Source: Thermosediminibacteraceae bacterium (GTDB taxonomy: Bacteria; Bacillota; Thermosediminibacteria; Thermosediminibacterales; Thermosediminibacteraceae). From it: 64,000 nucleotides of DNA. The notes beneath the pieces were generated by a model. It was not told the DNA's origin and ran no database searches. It worked only from the letters and a program-made list of their open reading frames with translations. Both the position numbers and the translations under genes were made by a program. Shown here piece by piece: positions 20,652 to 28,390 of the stretch (its first letter is position 1; each line of letters opens with the position of its first letter). The stretch is from NCBI GenBank assembly GCA_021890755.1, contig JAKKUQ010000001.1:124001-188000 (forward strand), in the 5' to 3' direction.

Positions 20652-21204
20652 GACAGGTTTCGCCCTCCTCTTTATCATCTAAGTTTTCCAAGTCAAGTCC
20701 CGCAGCAGCCTGTTCTATGTACTCTTCTGTTTCCACATCTTGTTTCTGGCTTTCTTCATCTAAAACCATCGTGTTGATAAGATCTATTTGTGACTGGAGA
20801 AAATTTAAAAATCTAGTTCTGAAAAGCAAAAACTGACGTTTTAGCTCTTCGCAGTGTTCATTTATAGCCCTGTACCTTGCTTCCGCTTTTTCAATTATTT
20901 CTTCCGCTTTCGCTTGAGCATTTTTAAGTATAAGTTCCTTTTCCTTTTCAGCATTTTTCTTGAGGTCTTCAGCAGCTTTTTCAGCAAGAATTATGGCCTT
21001 TTTGAGTGTAGTTTCTAATTCTTGGTATTCTTTGAGTTTTTCCTTTAAAAATTTAATCTCTTCCTTTAAGTCCTGATTCTCCCTATAAACCTTCTCATAG
21101 CTTTGAGCCACTTTTTCCAGGAAATCTTTAACTTCTTCCTCGCTGTACCCCCTGAAAGATTTTCGAAACTCCTTTTTCTGAATATCTAGAGGAGTCAGGA
21201 CCAT
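20605..21204 (-). CDS. divIVA: Cell-division/septum-site protein DivIVA
   Basis: Peripheral membrane protein that binds strongly curved membranes at poles and septa and recruits partners. N-terminal lipid-binding domain begins MVLTPLDIQKKEFRKSFRGY and continues EEEVKDFLEKV, both diagnostic. A long coiled coil covers about 30-150, with alanine/glutamate/lysine heptads, and the acidic tail (about 160-199) is variable. AGGAGAGAGG precedes the ATG. It ends the yggS-sepF-yggT-divIVA series; ylmH, usually directly before divIVA, is absent here. Confidence 0.95.
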   Translation of the reverse strand: MVLTPLDIQKKEFRKSFRGYSEEEVKDFLEKVAQSYEKVYRENQDLKEEIKFLKEKLKEYQELETTLKKAIILAEKAAEDLKKNAEKEKELILKNAQAKAEEIIEKAEARYRAINEHCEELKRQFLLFRTRFLNFLQSQIDLINTMVLDEESQKQDVETEEYIEQAAAGLDLENLDDKEEGETCRDGGETIVGGGDSSL

Positions 21205-21227
21205 TTACCTCTCTCCTTTCTCAACAT

Positions 21228-21485
21228 TCAATATAATGCCCGGACTAAAATCATAATTACCAAATTCTTGACGATATCTATTGCGAAAAGGGCAAGAAGA
21301 GGCGAAAAATCAAAATAATTAAAAACAAACCTCCTGAAAGGAGCAAGAATGGGCTCCGTAATTTGATAAATGAACTTATAGGCAAGTGAATGGGTTGCTC
21401 CCGGCAGCCACGTCATAAAAGCTCTAAGGACAATCAAAAATTCAATTGCCCTGAATAACAGATCTACTCCCCTTATAAGTGACAA
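21228..21485 (-). CDS. ylmG: YggT family membrane protein (YlmG)
   Basis: Two-helix membrane protein of 85 residues. The YGGT family pattern is clear: FLIVLRAFMTWLPGATHS after the first helix, then ITEPILAPFRRFV, and a second helix ending NLVIMILVRALY. Function is poorly known; family members affect division and nucleoid or thylakoid organisation. The TTG start at 21485 lies 7 nt after AGGAGG. Its place between sepF and divIVA is conserved. Confidence 0.93.
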   Translation of the reverse strand: MSLIRGVDLLFRAIEFLIVLRAFMTWLPGATHSLAYKFIYQITEPILAPFRRFVFNYFDFSPLLALFAIDIVKNLVIMILVRALY

Positions 21486-21503
21486 ACCAGTACCTCCTTT
21501 TGC

Positions 21504-21932
21504 TTACCGTGCTGTAAAAAATGGCTTTTCCTTGCCAGGTTCAGCTTCGTCCAGTTCAACCCCCGATACATCCACATTATTTGGCGCGAACACAAAAGTA
21601 CCGCTCCCCACCTTTTTCACAGTGCCGTCTAAAACAAACACACTGCCGCTTAAAAAATCAAGTATCCTCCTTCCTGTTTCCTTATCCAATCCCTCTAGAT
21701 TTACTATAACTGCCCTCCGGTTCTTTAGCTCTTCTGAAATTTCCCGAACTTCATCAAAACAGGAAGGTTTAAAAACCATCACCCTGTTTTTTGGTGCATG
21801 ATGAATATTGATGATCCTGCCTCTTTCTGATTTCACTGGTACTTGAAGGGGGTCTTCTACTTGCACTTGCGGTTCTTCATCCTCGATTCCCAAAAAATAA
21901 AGTATCTTACTTAATAACTTGTTGCCGGTCAT
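21504..21932 (-). CDS. sepF: Cell-division protein SepF
   Basis: FtsZ-binding membrane anchor that works beside FtsA and sets septum thickness. An N-terminal amphipathic helix (MTGNKLLSKILYFLGI) is followed by an acidic linker and the DUF552/SepF core from about residue 45: FKPSCFDEVREISEELKNRRAVIVNLEGL, GRRILDFLSGSVFVLDGTVKKVGSGTF (shown in part). The ATG at 21932 starts the amphipathic helix; GGGAGG lies 12 nt upstream. 142 residues. Confidence 0.94.
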   Translation of the reverse strand: MTGNKLLSKILYFLGIEDEEPQVQVEDPLQVPVKSERGRIINIHHAPKNRVMVFKPSCFDEVREISEELKNRRAVIVNLEGLDKETGRRILDFLSGSVFVLDGTVKKVGSGTFVFAPNNVDVSGVELDEAEPGKEKPFFTAR

Positions 21933-21954
21933 CTTAGCTTTTAACCTCCCTTGC

Positions 21955-22644
21955 TTAGAGTCGTGGTCCAAAAATTCCGGTCCCTATTCTTATCATGTTT
22001 GCCCCCTCTTCAATGGCTATATGATAATCATGAGTCATACCCATTGACAGAAAACTCATATCAACGTTTTCTATGTTTTTGCTCTTTATCTCTAAGAATA
22101 ATTCACGCATTTTTCTGAAAAAGGGTCTTACATCCTCAGGATCTTCTCTAAAGGGCGCAATCGCCATCAAACCCTTTATCCTTACGTGCTCAAGCGTCGA
22201 TATCCTTTTTATCAATTCCGGTGTTTCCTCATATTCCGCCCCGAATTTGGTTTTTTCTCGCCCGATATTTACCTGAATCAATACATCCATAACCTTCCCT
22301 AACATCCCTGCTCTCTTATCTATTTCTACAGCAAGTTCGTAGCTATCAACCGATTGAATCATAGAAAAAAGCTTTACTGCATATTTGACTTTGTTCTTCT
22401 GCAAATGGCCAATCATGTGCCAGCTAACATCGCCTTTCACCAGCCCAACCTTTTTTTGAGCTTCCTGCACCCGGTTTTCTCCTAATATTTTTATGCCGCA
22501 ATCAACGGCCACCTGAATAGTTTCCGGCTGAACCGTCTTTGTTACGGCAACTATTTGTATATCTTCAGGAGAACGGCCTGATTTTTGGGCAGCATCTTCA
22601 ATTTTTAACCTCAACTTTTCTATGTTCTGCCGAACAGCCTCCAT
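21955..22644 (-). CDS. ylmE: YggS family pyridoxal-phosphate homeostasis protein (YlmE)
   Basis: PLP-binding protein of the fold-type III (alanine-racemase-like) barrel without racemase activity; it buffers PLP and affects amino-acid and cofactor balance. PLP lysine lies in VAVTKTVQPE near residue 36; GENRVQEA near 56, WHMIGHLQKNKVKY near 80, SMGMTHDYHIAIEEGANMIRIG near 198 are family signatures. 229 residues. Its ATG lies 25 nt inside the end of the HlyD-like gene with AAAGAGGGG upstream. Confidence 0.95.
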   Translation of the reverse strand: MEAVRQNIEKLRLKIEDAAQKSGRSPEDIQIVAVTKTVQPETIQVAVDCGIKILGENRVQEAQKKVGLVKGDVSWHMIGHLQKNKVKYAVKLFSMIQSVDSYELAVEIDKRAGMLGKVMDVLIQVNIGREKTKFGAEYEETPELIKRISTLEHVRIKGLMAIAPFREDPEDVRPFFRKMRELFLEIKSKNIENVDMSFLSMGMTHDYHIAIEEGANMIRIGTGIFGPRL

Positions 22645-23831
22645 AGAAATCCCCTCTTTATCAAAACTCTATCCCCGACCTTCAGACCATCTACTATTGC
22701 TTTCTCATCGTCCCTGGCCACCACCCTTACGGGTTTAAAAGAAAGTTTCCCTTCATAAAATAGAAATACACCTTCTTTGCCTTTGGAAGGTACTATGGCA
22801 GATACTGGAACACCAATACCGCTGTATGTCCGCACGACGATTTCCACATCGACTTTTCTCCGATCCAGCAGCTCAAAAGGAACCTCTTTTACAGAAAAAA
22901 CAGCCGTTTGTTCTTCTTCGGAAATTTTTTTAAGATCAGCTTTAACTTCCAAATTTAGTTCGGGAAATCTTAGAGTGTATCTTCTTCCTTCCTGAAGATC
23001 TTCTCTGTTCGACTGAGTTACAATGTATAAAGAAAAATTATCCACGATCTTAAGGACTGCTTGATTGACCTTTATACTATCAGAAATTGCCGGATTTTCT
23101 GCCCTAGTTGTGATATCTTTTATTTCATCATAACTCAAGCCATCTACCTTATCAGGCTTTAGAAGACCTTCATATCCATCTATGTTGAAGCTTACTATCC
23201 CTGCCATTGGCGAAAGAATAACCGGTTCCACTTCTTTCAGCTTTCTTTTCTGAAGCTCCAAGCTTTTTTCCAGCATCTTTATAGCATTGAGGTTTTCTTC
23301 CTCAGCCTTTAGTCTTTCTTTTTCTAACCTCAACAAATCATTTTCAAGCGATGCCACTTTGTCCGTTTGACCTTTGGCTTTGGCTTCTTTTAGCTTATTC
23401 TTCACGTCTGCAATAGATTTATCCAAGAGTTGAAAGGAAAGCACACTTTTTTTTTCTTTTAAACTGTCCAGTTTCTCTTGAAGCTCACTAATATCTCTTT
23501 CAAGAGATTCCTTTTTATCCGCGTCAGTAACTACTTTAAAAAGCGGAGAATTTACCCTTACTCTCTCTCCAGCTTTCACAAGAAGCTCTAGTTTCCCTTC
23601 CGCCGGTGAATTTATAACTTTTTCGTTTTTCACAACTACTGCTTCAGAACTAAAGATTTCCTTTACTGTTTCTTCCTTTGCTATGTATATATCTCCGTAA
23701 GAATTTCTTAGAAAACCCAAATAAATAATTAAACAGAGGAAAATCCCCGCAAGCGGTAAAATTATCCGACGTTTTTTGCGCGTTTTATTCGGCCTTAAAC
23801 TGATGACCTTCGAATACGCCCTCTTTTTCAT
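22620..23831 (-). CDS. HlyD family membrane-fusion-like protein
   Basis: Protein of about 403 residues with a basic N-terminus, one membrane helix (about 22-44: ILPLAGIFLCLIIYLGF), and an outside region. Two halves of a biotinyl-lipoyl/barrel-sandwich domain (NSPAEGKLELLVKAGERV near 72 and VILSPMAGIVSFNIDGYEG near 210) flank a long coiled coil (about 110-205), and a beta-barrel domain follows (about 260-400) ending in KRGFLWRLFGRT. This is the membrane-fusion-protein fold, but no ABC or RND partner is next to it; such a gene before ylmE-sepF is common in Clostridia, so a role in division or wall work is possible. ATG at 23831 chosen because AAGGTGAAGGGG precedes it. Confidence 0.85.
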   Translation of the reverse strand: MKKRAYSKVISLRPNKTRKKRRIILPLAGIFLCLIIYLGFLRNSYGDIYIAKEETVKEIFSSEAVVVKNEKVINSPAEGKLELLVKAGERVRVNSPLFKVVTDADKKESLERDISELQEKLDSLKEKKSVLSFQLLDKSIADVKNKLKEAKAKGQTDKVASLENDLLRLEKERLKAEEENLNAIKMLEKSLELQKRKLKEVEPVILSPMAGIVSFNIDGYEGLLKPDKVDGLSYDEIKDITTRAENPAISDSIKVNQAVLKIVDNFSLYIVTQSNREDLQEGRRYTLRFPELNLEVKADLKKISEEEQTAVFSVKEVPFELLDRRKVDVEIVVRTYSGIGVPVSAIVPSKGKEGVFLFYEGKLSFKPVRVVARDDEKAIVDGLKVGDRVLIKRGFLWRLFGRT

Positions 23832-23909
23832 CCCCTTCACCTTAATTATATCTTCTCCATAAAGAAGAAGAATCCTTCCATTATTGTTATAAAAATGCAA
23901 TGCAGAAGC

Positions 23910-25289
23910 TTAAATTCTTATACTCTTCCAGCCACCGCTTTTAAACCTGAACCAGTATAGCACCGACCTTATAGACCAGTCGAGGAACATTGCAATCCAG
24001 GCACCCATCAAGCCCCAATTTAAGTAATTCAAAAAGATCCAAGTGAACCCTAGCCTTACAAGCCACATTCCAAGCAGAGTAATATAAACGACTATCCTTG
24101 TATCACCGGCACCTCTGAGGGCTCCAGGTATAACCATCCCGATGCACTCAGGTATTTGAGTAAAAGCTACTATCCGCAAAAGTACAGCCCCCATTGCAAT
24201 TATATCAGGATCATCAGTAAACATTTTCAGGAACAAAACTGGAAAGGAAAAAAATAACATACCCATGGTGCCCATGATCGCCACGGCCATGAGCAGGGAT
24301 ATCGCTGTGCTCCTTTGCGCTCCCCTTACATCACCAGCTCCTAAATACTGTCCTACCATAGCAGTGGCCGCAGTAGCAAATCCAATACCGGGCATATAAG
24401 ACAAAGATTCCACATTGATGCTTATTGAATGCGCCGCATACGCCGTAGTTCCAAGACTTGCCACTAACCTGGTATAAATTATCTGACCAGTAGAAATAAG
24501 AACCCTTTCCACAGCTGCCGGCAAACCAATCTTTAGCACTTTGGAAAACAATCGCCAATCAAATTTCCTGAACACTTCATTCCATTTAATAAAAAGGCTC
24601 TTGTTTGGCCTGGACAAAATATAAATTAACCACAGTGCCCCCGCTATACGCGAAAGCGACGACGAAATCCCAGCACCCACTAGTTCAAGTCTAGGAAAAC
24701 CTAATCCGCCAAAAATAAAAAGATAATTAGTAAAAATATGGAATATGTTGATAACTGCGTTTACTATCATTGGTGTTCTGGTATCCCCTGCTGCCCTCAT
24801 CCCTGCAGCAGCTACGGTGAAAACAAATAAAAAGAGCAAGCCTGGCATCATAGCTCTAAGATAACTGCTCCCTAGGGGCCTTACCAAAGGTTCCGCCCCC
24901 ATGTAAACCATTATTCTCAGAGAATTAGCGTAACCCAGGCATATAAGGAAAAAACCTGCTAAAAAAGCAGCTATAATAGACTGACCGGTAACTTGTCCCG
25001 CCTTTTCCTGGTCGCCGGCACCCACAGCCCGTGCTACAAGGGCCGTTGTCCCCACTGAAATACCCATGAAAATTGCATTAAAAAGAAAAAAGGGAGGCAT
25101 GCTAAGGCCGACCGCTGCCACTGCTTCAGCTCCAAGCCTTCCTACCATAGCCATGTCAACAACCTGGCTTACCATAGCCAGAGCTTGTTCTATAACCACA
25201 GGCCACGCTAAATTCCATGTCCTTTTAAGTATCCTTTTTATTTCCTCATCTTGAGCTAAAAAAATGGACCTCGACAAGTCTCCTTTCAT
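23910..25289 (-). CDS. MATE family efflux transporter
   Basis: Integral membrane protein of 459 residues with twelve predicted helices in two similar halves, each beginning with the MATE pattern (AWPVVIEQALAMVSQVVDMAMVG near 28, and GLPAAVERVLISTGQII near 250). It exports cationic drugs or metabolites using a Na+ or H+ gradient; the substrate cannot be read from sequence. The ATG at 25289 lies 5 nt after GGAGG. It precedes the HlyD-like gene, with 78 nt between them, in the same direction. An inverted repeat lies in the upstream region (25348-25387). Confidence 0.92.
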   Translation of the reverse strand: MKGDLSRSIFLAQDEEIKRILKRTWNLAWPVVIEQALAMVSQVVDMAMVGRLGAEAVAAVGLSMPPFFLFNAIFMGISVGTTALVARAVGAGDQEKAGQVTGQSIIAAFLAGFFLICLGYANSLRIMVYMGAEPLVRPLGSSYLRAMMPGLLFLFVFTVAAAGMRAAGDTRTPMIVNAVINIFHIFTNYLFIFGGLGFPRLELVGAGISSSLSRIAGALWLIYILSRPNKSLFIKWNEVFRKFDWRLFSKVLKIGLPAAVERVLISTGQIIYTRLVASLGTTAYAAHSISINVESLSYMPGIGFATAATAMVGQYLGAGDVRGAQRSTAISLLMAVAIMGTMGMLFFSFPVLFLKMFTDDPDIIAMGAVLLRIVAFTQIPECIGMVIPGALRGAGDTRIVVYITLLGMWLVRLGFTWIFLNYLNWGLMGAWIAMFLDWSIRSVLYWFRFKSGGWKSIRI

Positions 25290-25347
25290 CTTAACCTCCA
25301 TTGCTTAAAAAAATAAATTTAATTCCTTCTTCAACAAAAAACCGAAC

Positions 25348-25387
25348 GTTTGCAATTTTGTTTGTCAATCCTTCCCAAACTGCAAAC
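25348..25387. promoter_or_regulatory. Inverted repeat upstream of the MATE gene
   Basis: Arms GTTTGCA (25348-25354) and TGCAAAC (25381-25387), with a further CAAA/TTTG pair inside, surround a TTGACA hexamer read on the minus strand. It may be an operator for the MATE gene, but no good -10 box was found at the right spacing, and the repeat could be chance in A/T-rich DNA. Confidence 0.35.
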
Positions 25388-25388
25388 A

Positions 25389-25424
25389 TAAAAAAATAAC
25401 GTGAAGCCTTAAACCACTTCACGT
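25389..25424 (-). terminator. Intrinsic terminator after tRNA-Pro
   Basis: Perfect 8-bp arms ACGTGAAG/CTTCACGT (plus-strand 25399-25406 and 25417-25424) with a 10-nt loop, followed on the minus strand by TATTTTTTTATG. It lies 13 nt after the CCA end of the tRNA. Confidence 0.85.
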
Positions 25425-25437
25425 CTTGCTTTCTTAA

Positions 25438-25514
25438 TGGTCTGAGTGGGGGGATTTGAACCCCCGACCTCTAGAACCCCATTCTAGCGCGCTACCAAAC
25501 TGCGCCACACCCAG
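25438..25514 (-). tRNA. tRNA-Pro (anticodon GGG), CCA encoded
   Basis: The minus strand folds as a complete cloverleaf of 77 nt: acceptor CTGGGTG/CACTCAG, D stem GCGC/GCGC, anticodon stem CTAGA/TCTAG with loop ATGGGGT giving anticodon GGG and G37, T arm GGGGG-TTCAAAT-CCCCC, A73 and an encoded CCA. GGG reads CCC and CCU proline codons. It has its own promoter and terminator and stands alone between spoIVA and the MATE gene. Confidence 0.96.
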
Positions 25515-25536
25515 ACGCTGTTTATTTTCACTAATA

Positions 25537-25565
25537 ATTATAAGACAAAATCCTGATATTTGCAA
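25537..25565 (-). promoter_or_regulatory. Promoter of tRNA-Pro
   Basis: Minus strand TTGCAA, 17 nt, perfect TATAAT, ending about 23 nt before the tRNA 5' end. A second possible set (TTGGTT, 16 nt, TATAAT; plus-strand 25573-25600) lies just upstream, so expression may come from tandem promoters. The rest of 25515-25690 holds no gene that I can see. Confidence 0.8.
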
Positions 25566-25643
25566 GACCCCCATTATAAATTTTTTTCTTTTCAAACCAA
25601 TTTATTGATTTCGTGCACTAGATTCCCCTCATTTATAAAAAGG

Positions 25644-25669
25644 GCAAAAAAAGAGCCGGCTGAACCGGT
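25644..25669 (-). terminator. Probable terminator after spoIVA
   Basis: CCGG-TTCAG-CCGG short stem followed on the minus strand by CTCTTTTTTT, 20-45 nt after the spoIVA stop. The stem is only 4-5 bp, so strength is uncertain, but position and T run fit. Confidence 0.5.
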
Positions 25670-25690
25670 ATGAAAAACGCCTTCAGAAAG

Positions 25691-27169
25691 CTATAGTATT
25701 ATACATATCAGGCTTCCGCTGCCTTCGTTTACGATGCGCTGGAGAGTTTCCTGTAATTTGACTTGAGCCGATTCGGGCATATGTACAAGCTTATTTTGTA
25801 TACCTTCCCGCACCAAATCCCGCAGGGATTTGCCGAATATATTTGTCTGCCATATCTTTGCAGGATCATTTTCAAACTCACTCATTAAATAATTGATGAG
25901 TTCTTCACTTTGCTTTTCGGTTCCGATAATGGGCGATACCTCTGTCTGAATGTCCGCTCTTATCATGTGAATCGAAGGTGCAATAGCTCTTATTCTAACC
26001 CCGAATTTAGAACCCTGCCTTATAACTTCTGGTTCTTCCAAAGTCAGCTCATCTAGCTGAGGCGGAACTATCCCATATCCCACTCTTTTTACATCTTCCA
26101 GAGCTTTTGCCACTTTATCATATTCTCTTTTGGCATTTGCCAAATCTTTTATCAATGGAATAAGCTGGTGTTCTCCCTCAATGGTAAGCCCCGAAAGCTC
26201 ACTGAGTATTTTATAGAACAGGTCTTTTTTAGCTTCCAATACTATATCTGCTGTACCGCTTCCCAAATTCATTTCTTTTATTTTTACCTCTTCTAAAAAG
26301 TCACTTTCTTTCAAGGTAGCAGCAACTCTATTCACATCCCTTACTCGGTTTATATCTTTTACTTTTTCCCTTGCAGTTTCCTCAAACTTCTTTCTCAACC
26401 AGTGATCCTTTTCCAAGGTCTGAACCCACTTTGGTATATGGATGTTGATCTCCACAAGCGGAAACTCGTATAGGATCTCCTCTAATAGGTTGAAAACGTC
26501 CTCCTGTGTCATTTCCTGGCAATTAAGGGGAAGTACCGGCACATCGTACTTGGTCTCAAGCATTTCCCGGAGTTCTAGAGTTTTCGCATTCGTGGGATCT
26601 GCAGAATTCAGCACTATGACAAAAGGCTTTCCTATTTCCTTTAATTCGTTTACTACCCTTTCTTCAGCCTGCACGTAATTTTCCCTTGGAATTTCAGTGA
26701 TTGTTCCATCGGTGGTCACTACAACACCTATTGTAGAGTGTTCCTCTATAACTTTGCGGGTGCCTATTTCGGCAGCTTCCTGGAATGGTATCTCTTCGTC
26801 AAACCACGGTGTTGATACCATCCTTGGACCATTTTCGTCCTCATAACCAATAGCTCCCCTTACCGAATACCCTACATTGTCCACAAGGCGTACTCTGAAC
26901 TTGATGTTGTCCTTAAAAGTTATCTCAACAGCCTGGCTGGGGATAAATTTGGGCTCCGCCGTAGTGATCATTCTCCCTGCTCCGCTCTGGGGAAGTTCGT
27001 CTTTCGCTCTGCTTTTGGCGTTAGGGTCCTGAATATTGGGAATAACCAGGAGTTCCATGAATTTTTTTACAAAGGTAGATTTACCCGCTCTAACAGGACC
27101 TACAACACCTATATAGATATCTCCGCCGGTTCTTTCCGCTATGTCCTTAAATAAATCAAATCTTTCCAT
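25691..27169 (-). CDS. spoIVA: Stage IV sporulation protein A (coat basement ATPase)
   Basis: ATPase that polymerises on the outer forespore membrane as the base layer of the spore coat. 492 residues, as in B. subtilis. Walker A-like GPVRAGKSTFVKKFM near residue 24 and Walker B-like RLVDNVGY near 94 are visible, with TTDGT near 165 and NSADP near 205 for the GTPase-like fold. The C-terminus ends VNEGSGSLICIIL, matching the family's conserved tail used for membrane localisation through SpoVM. Monocistronic: own sigma-E-like promoter upstream, terminator downstream. The ribosome site lies in a hairpin loop (27170-27190). Confidence 0.97.
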   Translation of the reverse strand: MERFDLFKDIAERTGGDIYIGVVGPVRAGKSTFVKKFMELLVIPNIQDPNAKSRAKDELPQSGAGRMITTAEPKFIPSQAVEITFKDNIKFRVRLVDNVGYSVRGAIGYEDENGPRMVSTPWFDEEIPFQEAAEIGTRKVIEEHSTIGVVVTTDGTITEIPRENYVQAEERVVNELKEIGKPFVIVLNSADPTNAKTLELREMLETKYDVPVLPLNCQEMTQEDVFNLLEEILYEFPLVEINIHIPKWVQTLEKDHWLRKKFEETAREKVKDINRVRDVNRVAATLKESDFLEEVKIKEMNLGSGTADIVLEAKKDLFYKILSELSGLTIEGEHQLIPLIKDLANAKREYDKVAKALEDVKRVGYGIVPPQLDELTLEEPEVIRQGSKFGVRIRAIAPSIHMIRADIQTEVSPIIGTEKQSEELINYLMSEFENDPAKIWQTNIFGKSLRDLVREGIQNKLVHMPESAQVKLQETLQRIVNEGSGSLICIIL

Positions 27170-27190
27170 AGTTTACCCCCCTTGTAAACT
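27170..27190 (-). promoter_or_regulatory. Hairpin presenting the spoIVA ribosome binding site in its loop
   Basis: On the minus strand AGTTTAC, loop AAGGGGG, GTAAACT form a perfect 7-bp stem ending right at the spoIVA ATG; the whole Shine-Dalgarno is the loop. Folding would bring the ribosome site and start codon into a fixed arrangement. Confidence 0.55.
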
Positions 27191-27193
27191 TAT

Positions 27194-27248
27194 CTACCCC
27201 CTTCCTATCCAAGAATTTCACGTCCGGTATTTCCCTTAGGAAGGGTAG
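27194..27248 (-). promoter_or_regulatory. Inverted repeat in the spoIVA leader
   Basis: CTACCCTTCCTA (5' arm on the minus strand, plus-strand 27237-27248) can pair with TAGGAAGGGGGTAG (27194-27207) with two bulged G, around a loop of 29 nt. Lies between the sigma-E-like promoter and the ribosome-site hairpin. Function unknown. Confidence 0.4.
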
Positions 27249-27272
27249 TTTTTTCCTTTTTATTCAATAATA

Positions 27273-27300
27273 TATATATGACTCCGTGTCCCGAATATTA
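27273..27300 (-). promoter_or_regulatory. Sigma-E-like promoter of spoIVA
   Basis: Minus strand TAATATT matches the sigma-E -35 consensus KMATATT, and after 13 nt CATATATA resembles the -10 consensus CATACANT at 6 of 8 positions. spoIVA is a sigma-E gene in B. subtilis, which fits. The run of AT repeats makes the exact -10 uncertain. Confidence 0.55.
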
Positions 27301-27304
27301 CTTA

Positions 27305-27337
27305 AAAATAAAAAAACGTGGACTTGCCACGTTTTTA
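27305..27337 (-). terminator. Intrinsic terminator after gpsA
   Basis: 10-bp perfect arms AAAAACGTGG/CCACGTTTTT (plus-strand 27312-27321 and 27327-27336) with a 5-nt loop, then TTATTTTTAAG on the minus strand. The upstream arm contains part of the gpsA stop codon. Confidence 0.85.
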
Positions 27338-28360
27338 GATCCAACTATTATAGACCACTTCTTCTATTTCATGCTTTCCTTTTCTCATCATTAGATCTTT
27401 TACGGCTTCCATAGGATTTTTGCCTTCATAAAGCACTTTATATGCCTGCTCTGTGATGGGCATTTCAACTTTGTATTTACGAGCCAACTCATAGGCGGCT
27501 TTAGTAGTATGTATGCCCTCTATAACCATATTGGTCGATGATACAACTTCACTGACAGATTTTCCCCGGCCGATCTCAATACCTGCTCTGCGATTTCGGC
27601 TAAACATGCTACCGCAAGTCACTATGACATCTCCGACCCCCGAAAGCCCGAAAAAGGTAGATGAGTGTCCACCCATTTTCAAGCCCAATCGAGTTATCTC
27701 TATAATCCCCCGGGTAATCAATGCTGCTCTTGTATTATCCCCAAAACCCAAGCCTTCGGCTATTCCGGCGCATATTGCTATAACGTTTTTCAGCGCACCG
27801 CCCATTTCGACTCCTATAACATCCGGATTTGTATAAACCCTAAAATATGAGTTCATAAAAAGATCCTGAACACTTTCCGCTACATCCCTTTTTTCCGCTG
27901 CTACAACTACAGCCGTGGGAAGGCGCTTTGCCACCTCTTCCGCGTGGCTGGGACCAGAAATCACCGCTACATCCACATTTAGTTCTTTTGGCAATTCCTC
28001 TTTTATTACCTGGGACATCCTAAGTAAAGTCCCAACTTCAATACCCTTTGCAGCACTTATGATCACGCTTTGGCTTTTTATATACTTTCTGACCTCCCGT
28101 ACAATCGAACGCATTGACTGTGAAGGAACTGCCATAATTACGAATTCAGCTCCATCCAATGCTTCATTTAGGTCCGAAGTGACCAAAATTTCATCCGGGA
28201 TTCTAACGCCTGGCAAATAAGATCTATTTTCACGCGACTTTTTGATTTCTTCAGCAACCTCTTGCCTTCTTGCCCATAGACTCACCTTCATCCCGTTATC
28301 AGAAAGTAGTTGGGCGATCGCGGTCCCCCAACTACCAGCTCCTATTACTGTTGATTTCAT
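27335..28360 (-). CDS. gpsA: NAD(P)-dependent glycerol-3-phosphate dehydrogenase
   Basis: Makes sn-glycerol 3-phosphate from dihydroxyacetone phosphate for phospholipid synthesis. 341 residues. N-terminal Rossmann motif GAGSWGTAIAQLL near residue 6, SAAKGIE near 107, SGPSHAEEVA near 138, and the catalytic lysine in GALKNVIAICAGI near 190. The ATG at 28360 lies about 9 nt after AGGGGG. It follows der by 30 nt; the plsY gene often found between der and gpsA in Firmicutes is missing. Ends the spoIIP-der unit at a strong terminator. Confidence 0.97.
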   Translation of the reverse strand: MKSTVIGAGSWGTAIAQLLSDNGMKVSLWARRQEVAEEIKKSRENRSYLPGVRIPDEILVTSDLNEALDGAEFVIMAVPSQSMRSIVREVRKYIKSQSVIISAAKGIEVGTLLRMSQVIKEELPKELNVDVAVISGPSHAEEVAKRLPTAVVVAAEKRDVAESVQDLFMNSYFRVYTNPDVIGVEMGGALKNVIAICAGIAEGLGFGDNTRAALITRGIIEITRLGLKMGGHSSTFFGLSGVGDVIVTCGSMFSRNRRAGIEIGRGKSVSEVVSSTNMVIEGIHTTKAAYELARKYKVEMPITEQAYKVLYEGKNPMEAVKDLMMRKGKHEIEEVVYNSWI

Positions 28361-28390
28361 CAAAAAATGCCCCCTATTCAATTGCCTTCT

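Noticed and set aside
20605-20678. Longer form of the TM1266-like protein from ATG at 20678
   Set aside because: The added residues are basic, overlap the divIVA frame, lie before the strong ribosome sites and do not match the family's N-terminus.
23832-23909. TATAAT at the hlyD start as a promoter
   Set aside because: The start of transcription would fall in the ribosome site and the -35 is poor; likely chance.
25290-25690. Mobile element or attachment site at the tRNA-Pro gene
   Set aside because: tRNA genes often host integrated elements, but the flanks are spoIVA and MATE with their own signals, and no integrase, direct repeat of the tRNA end or composition jump is present.
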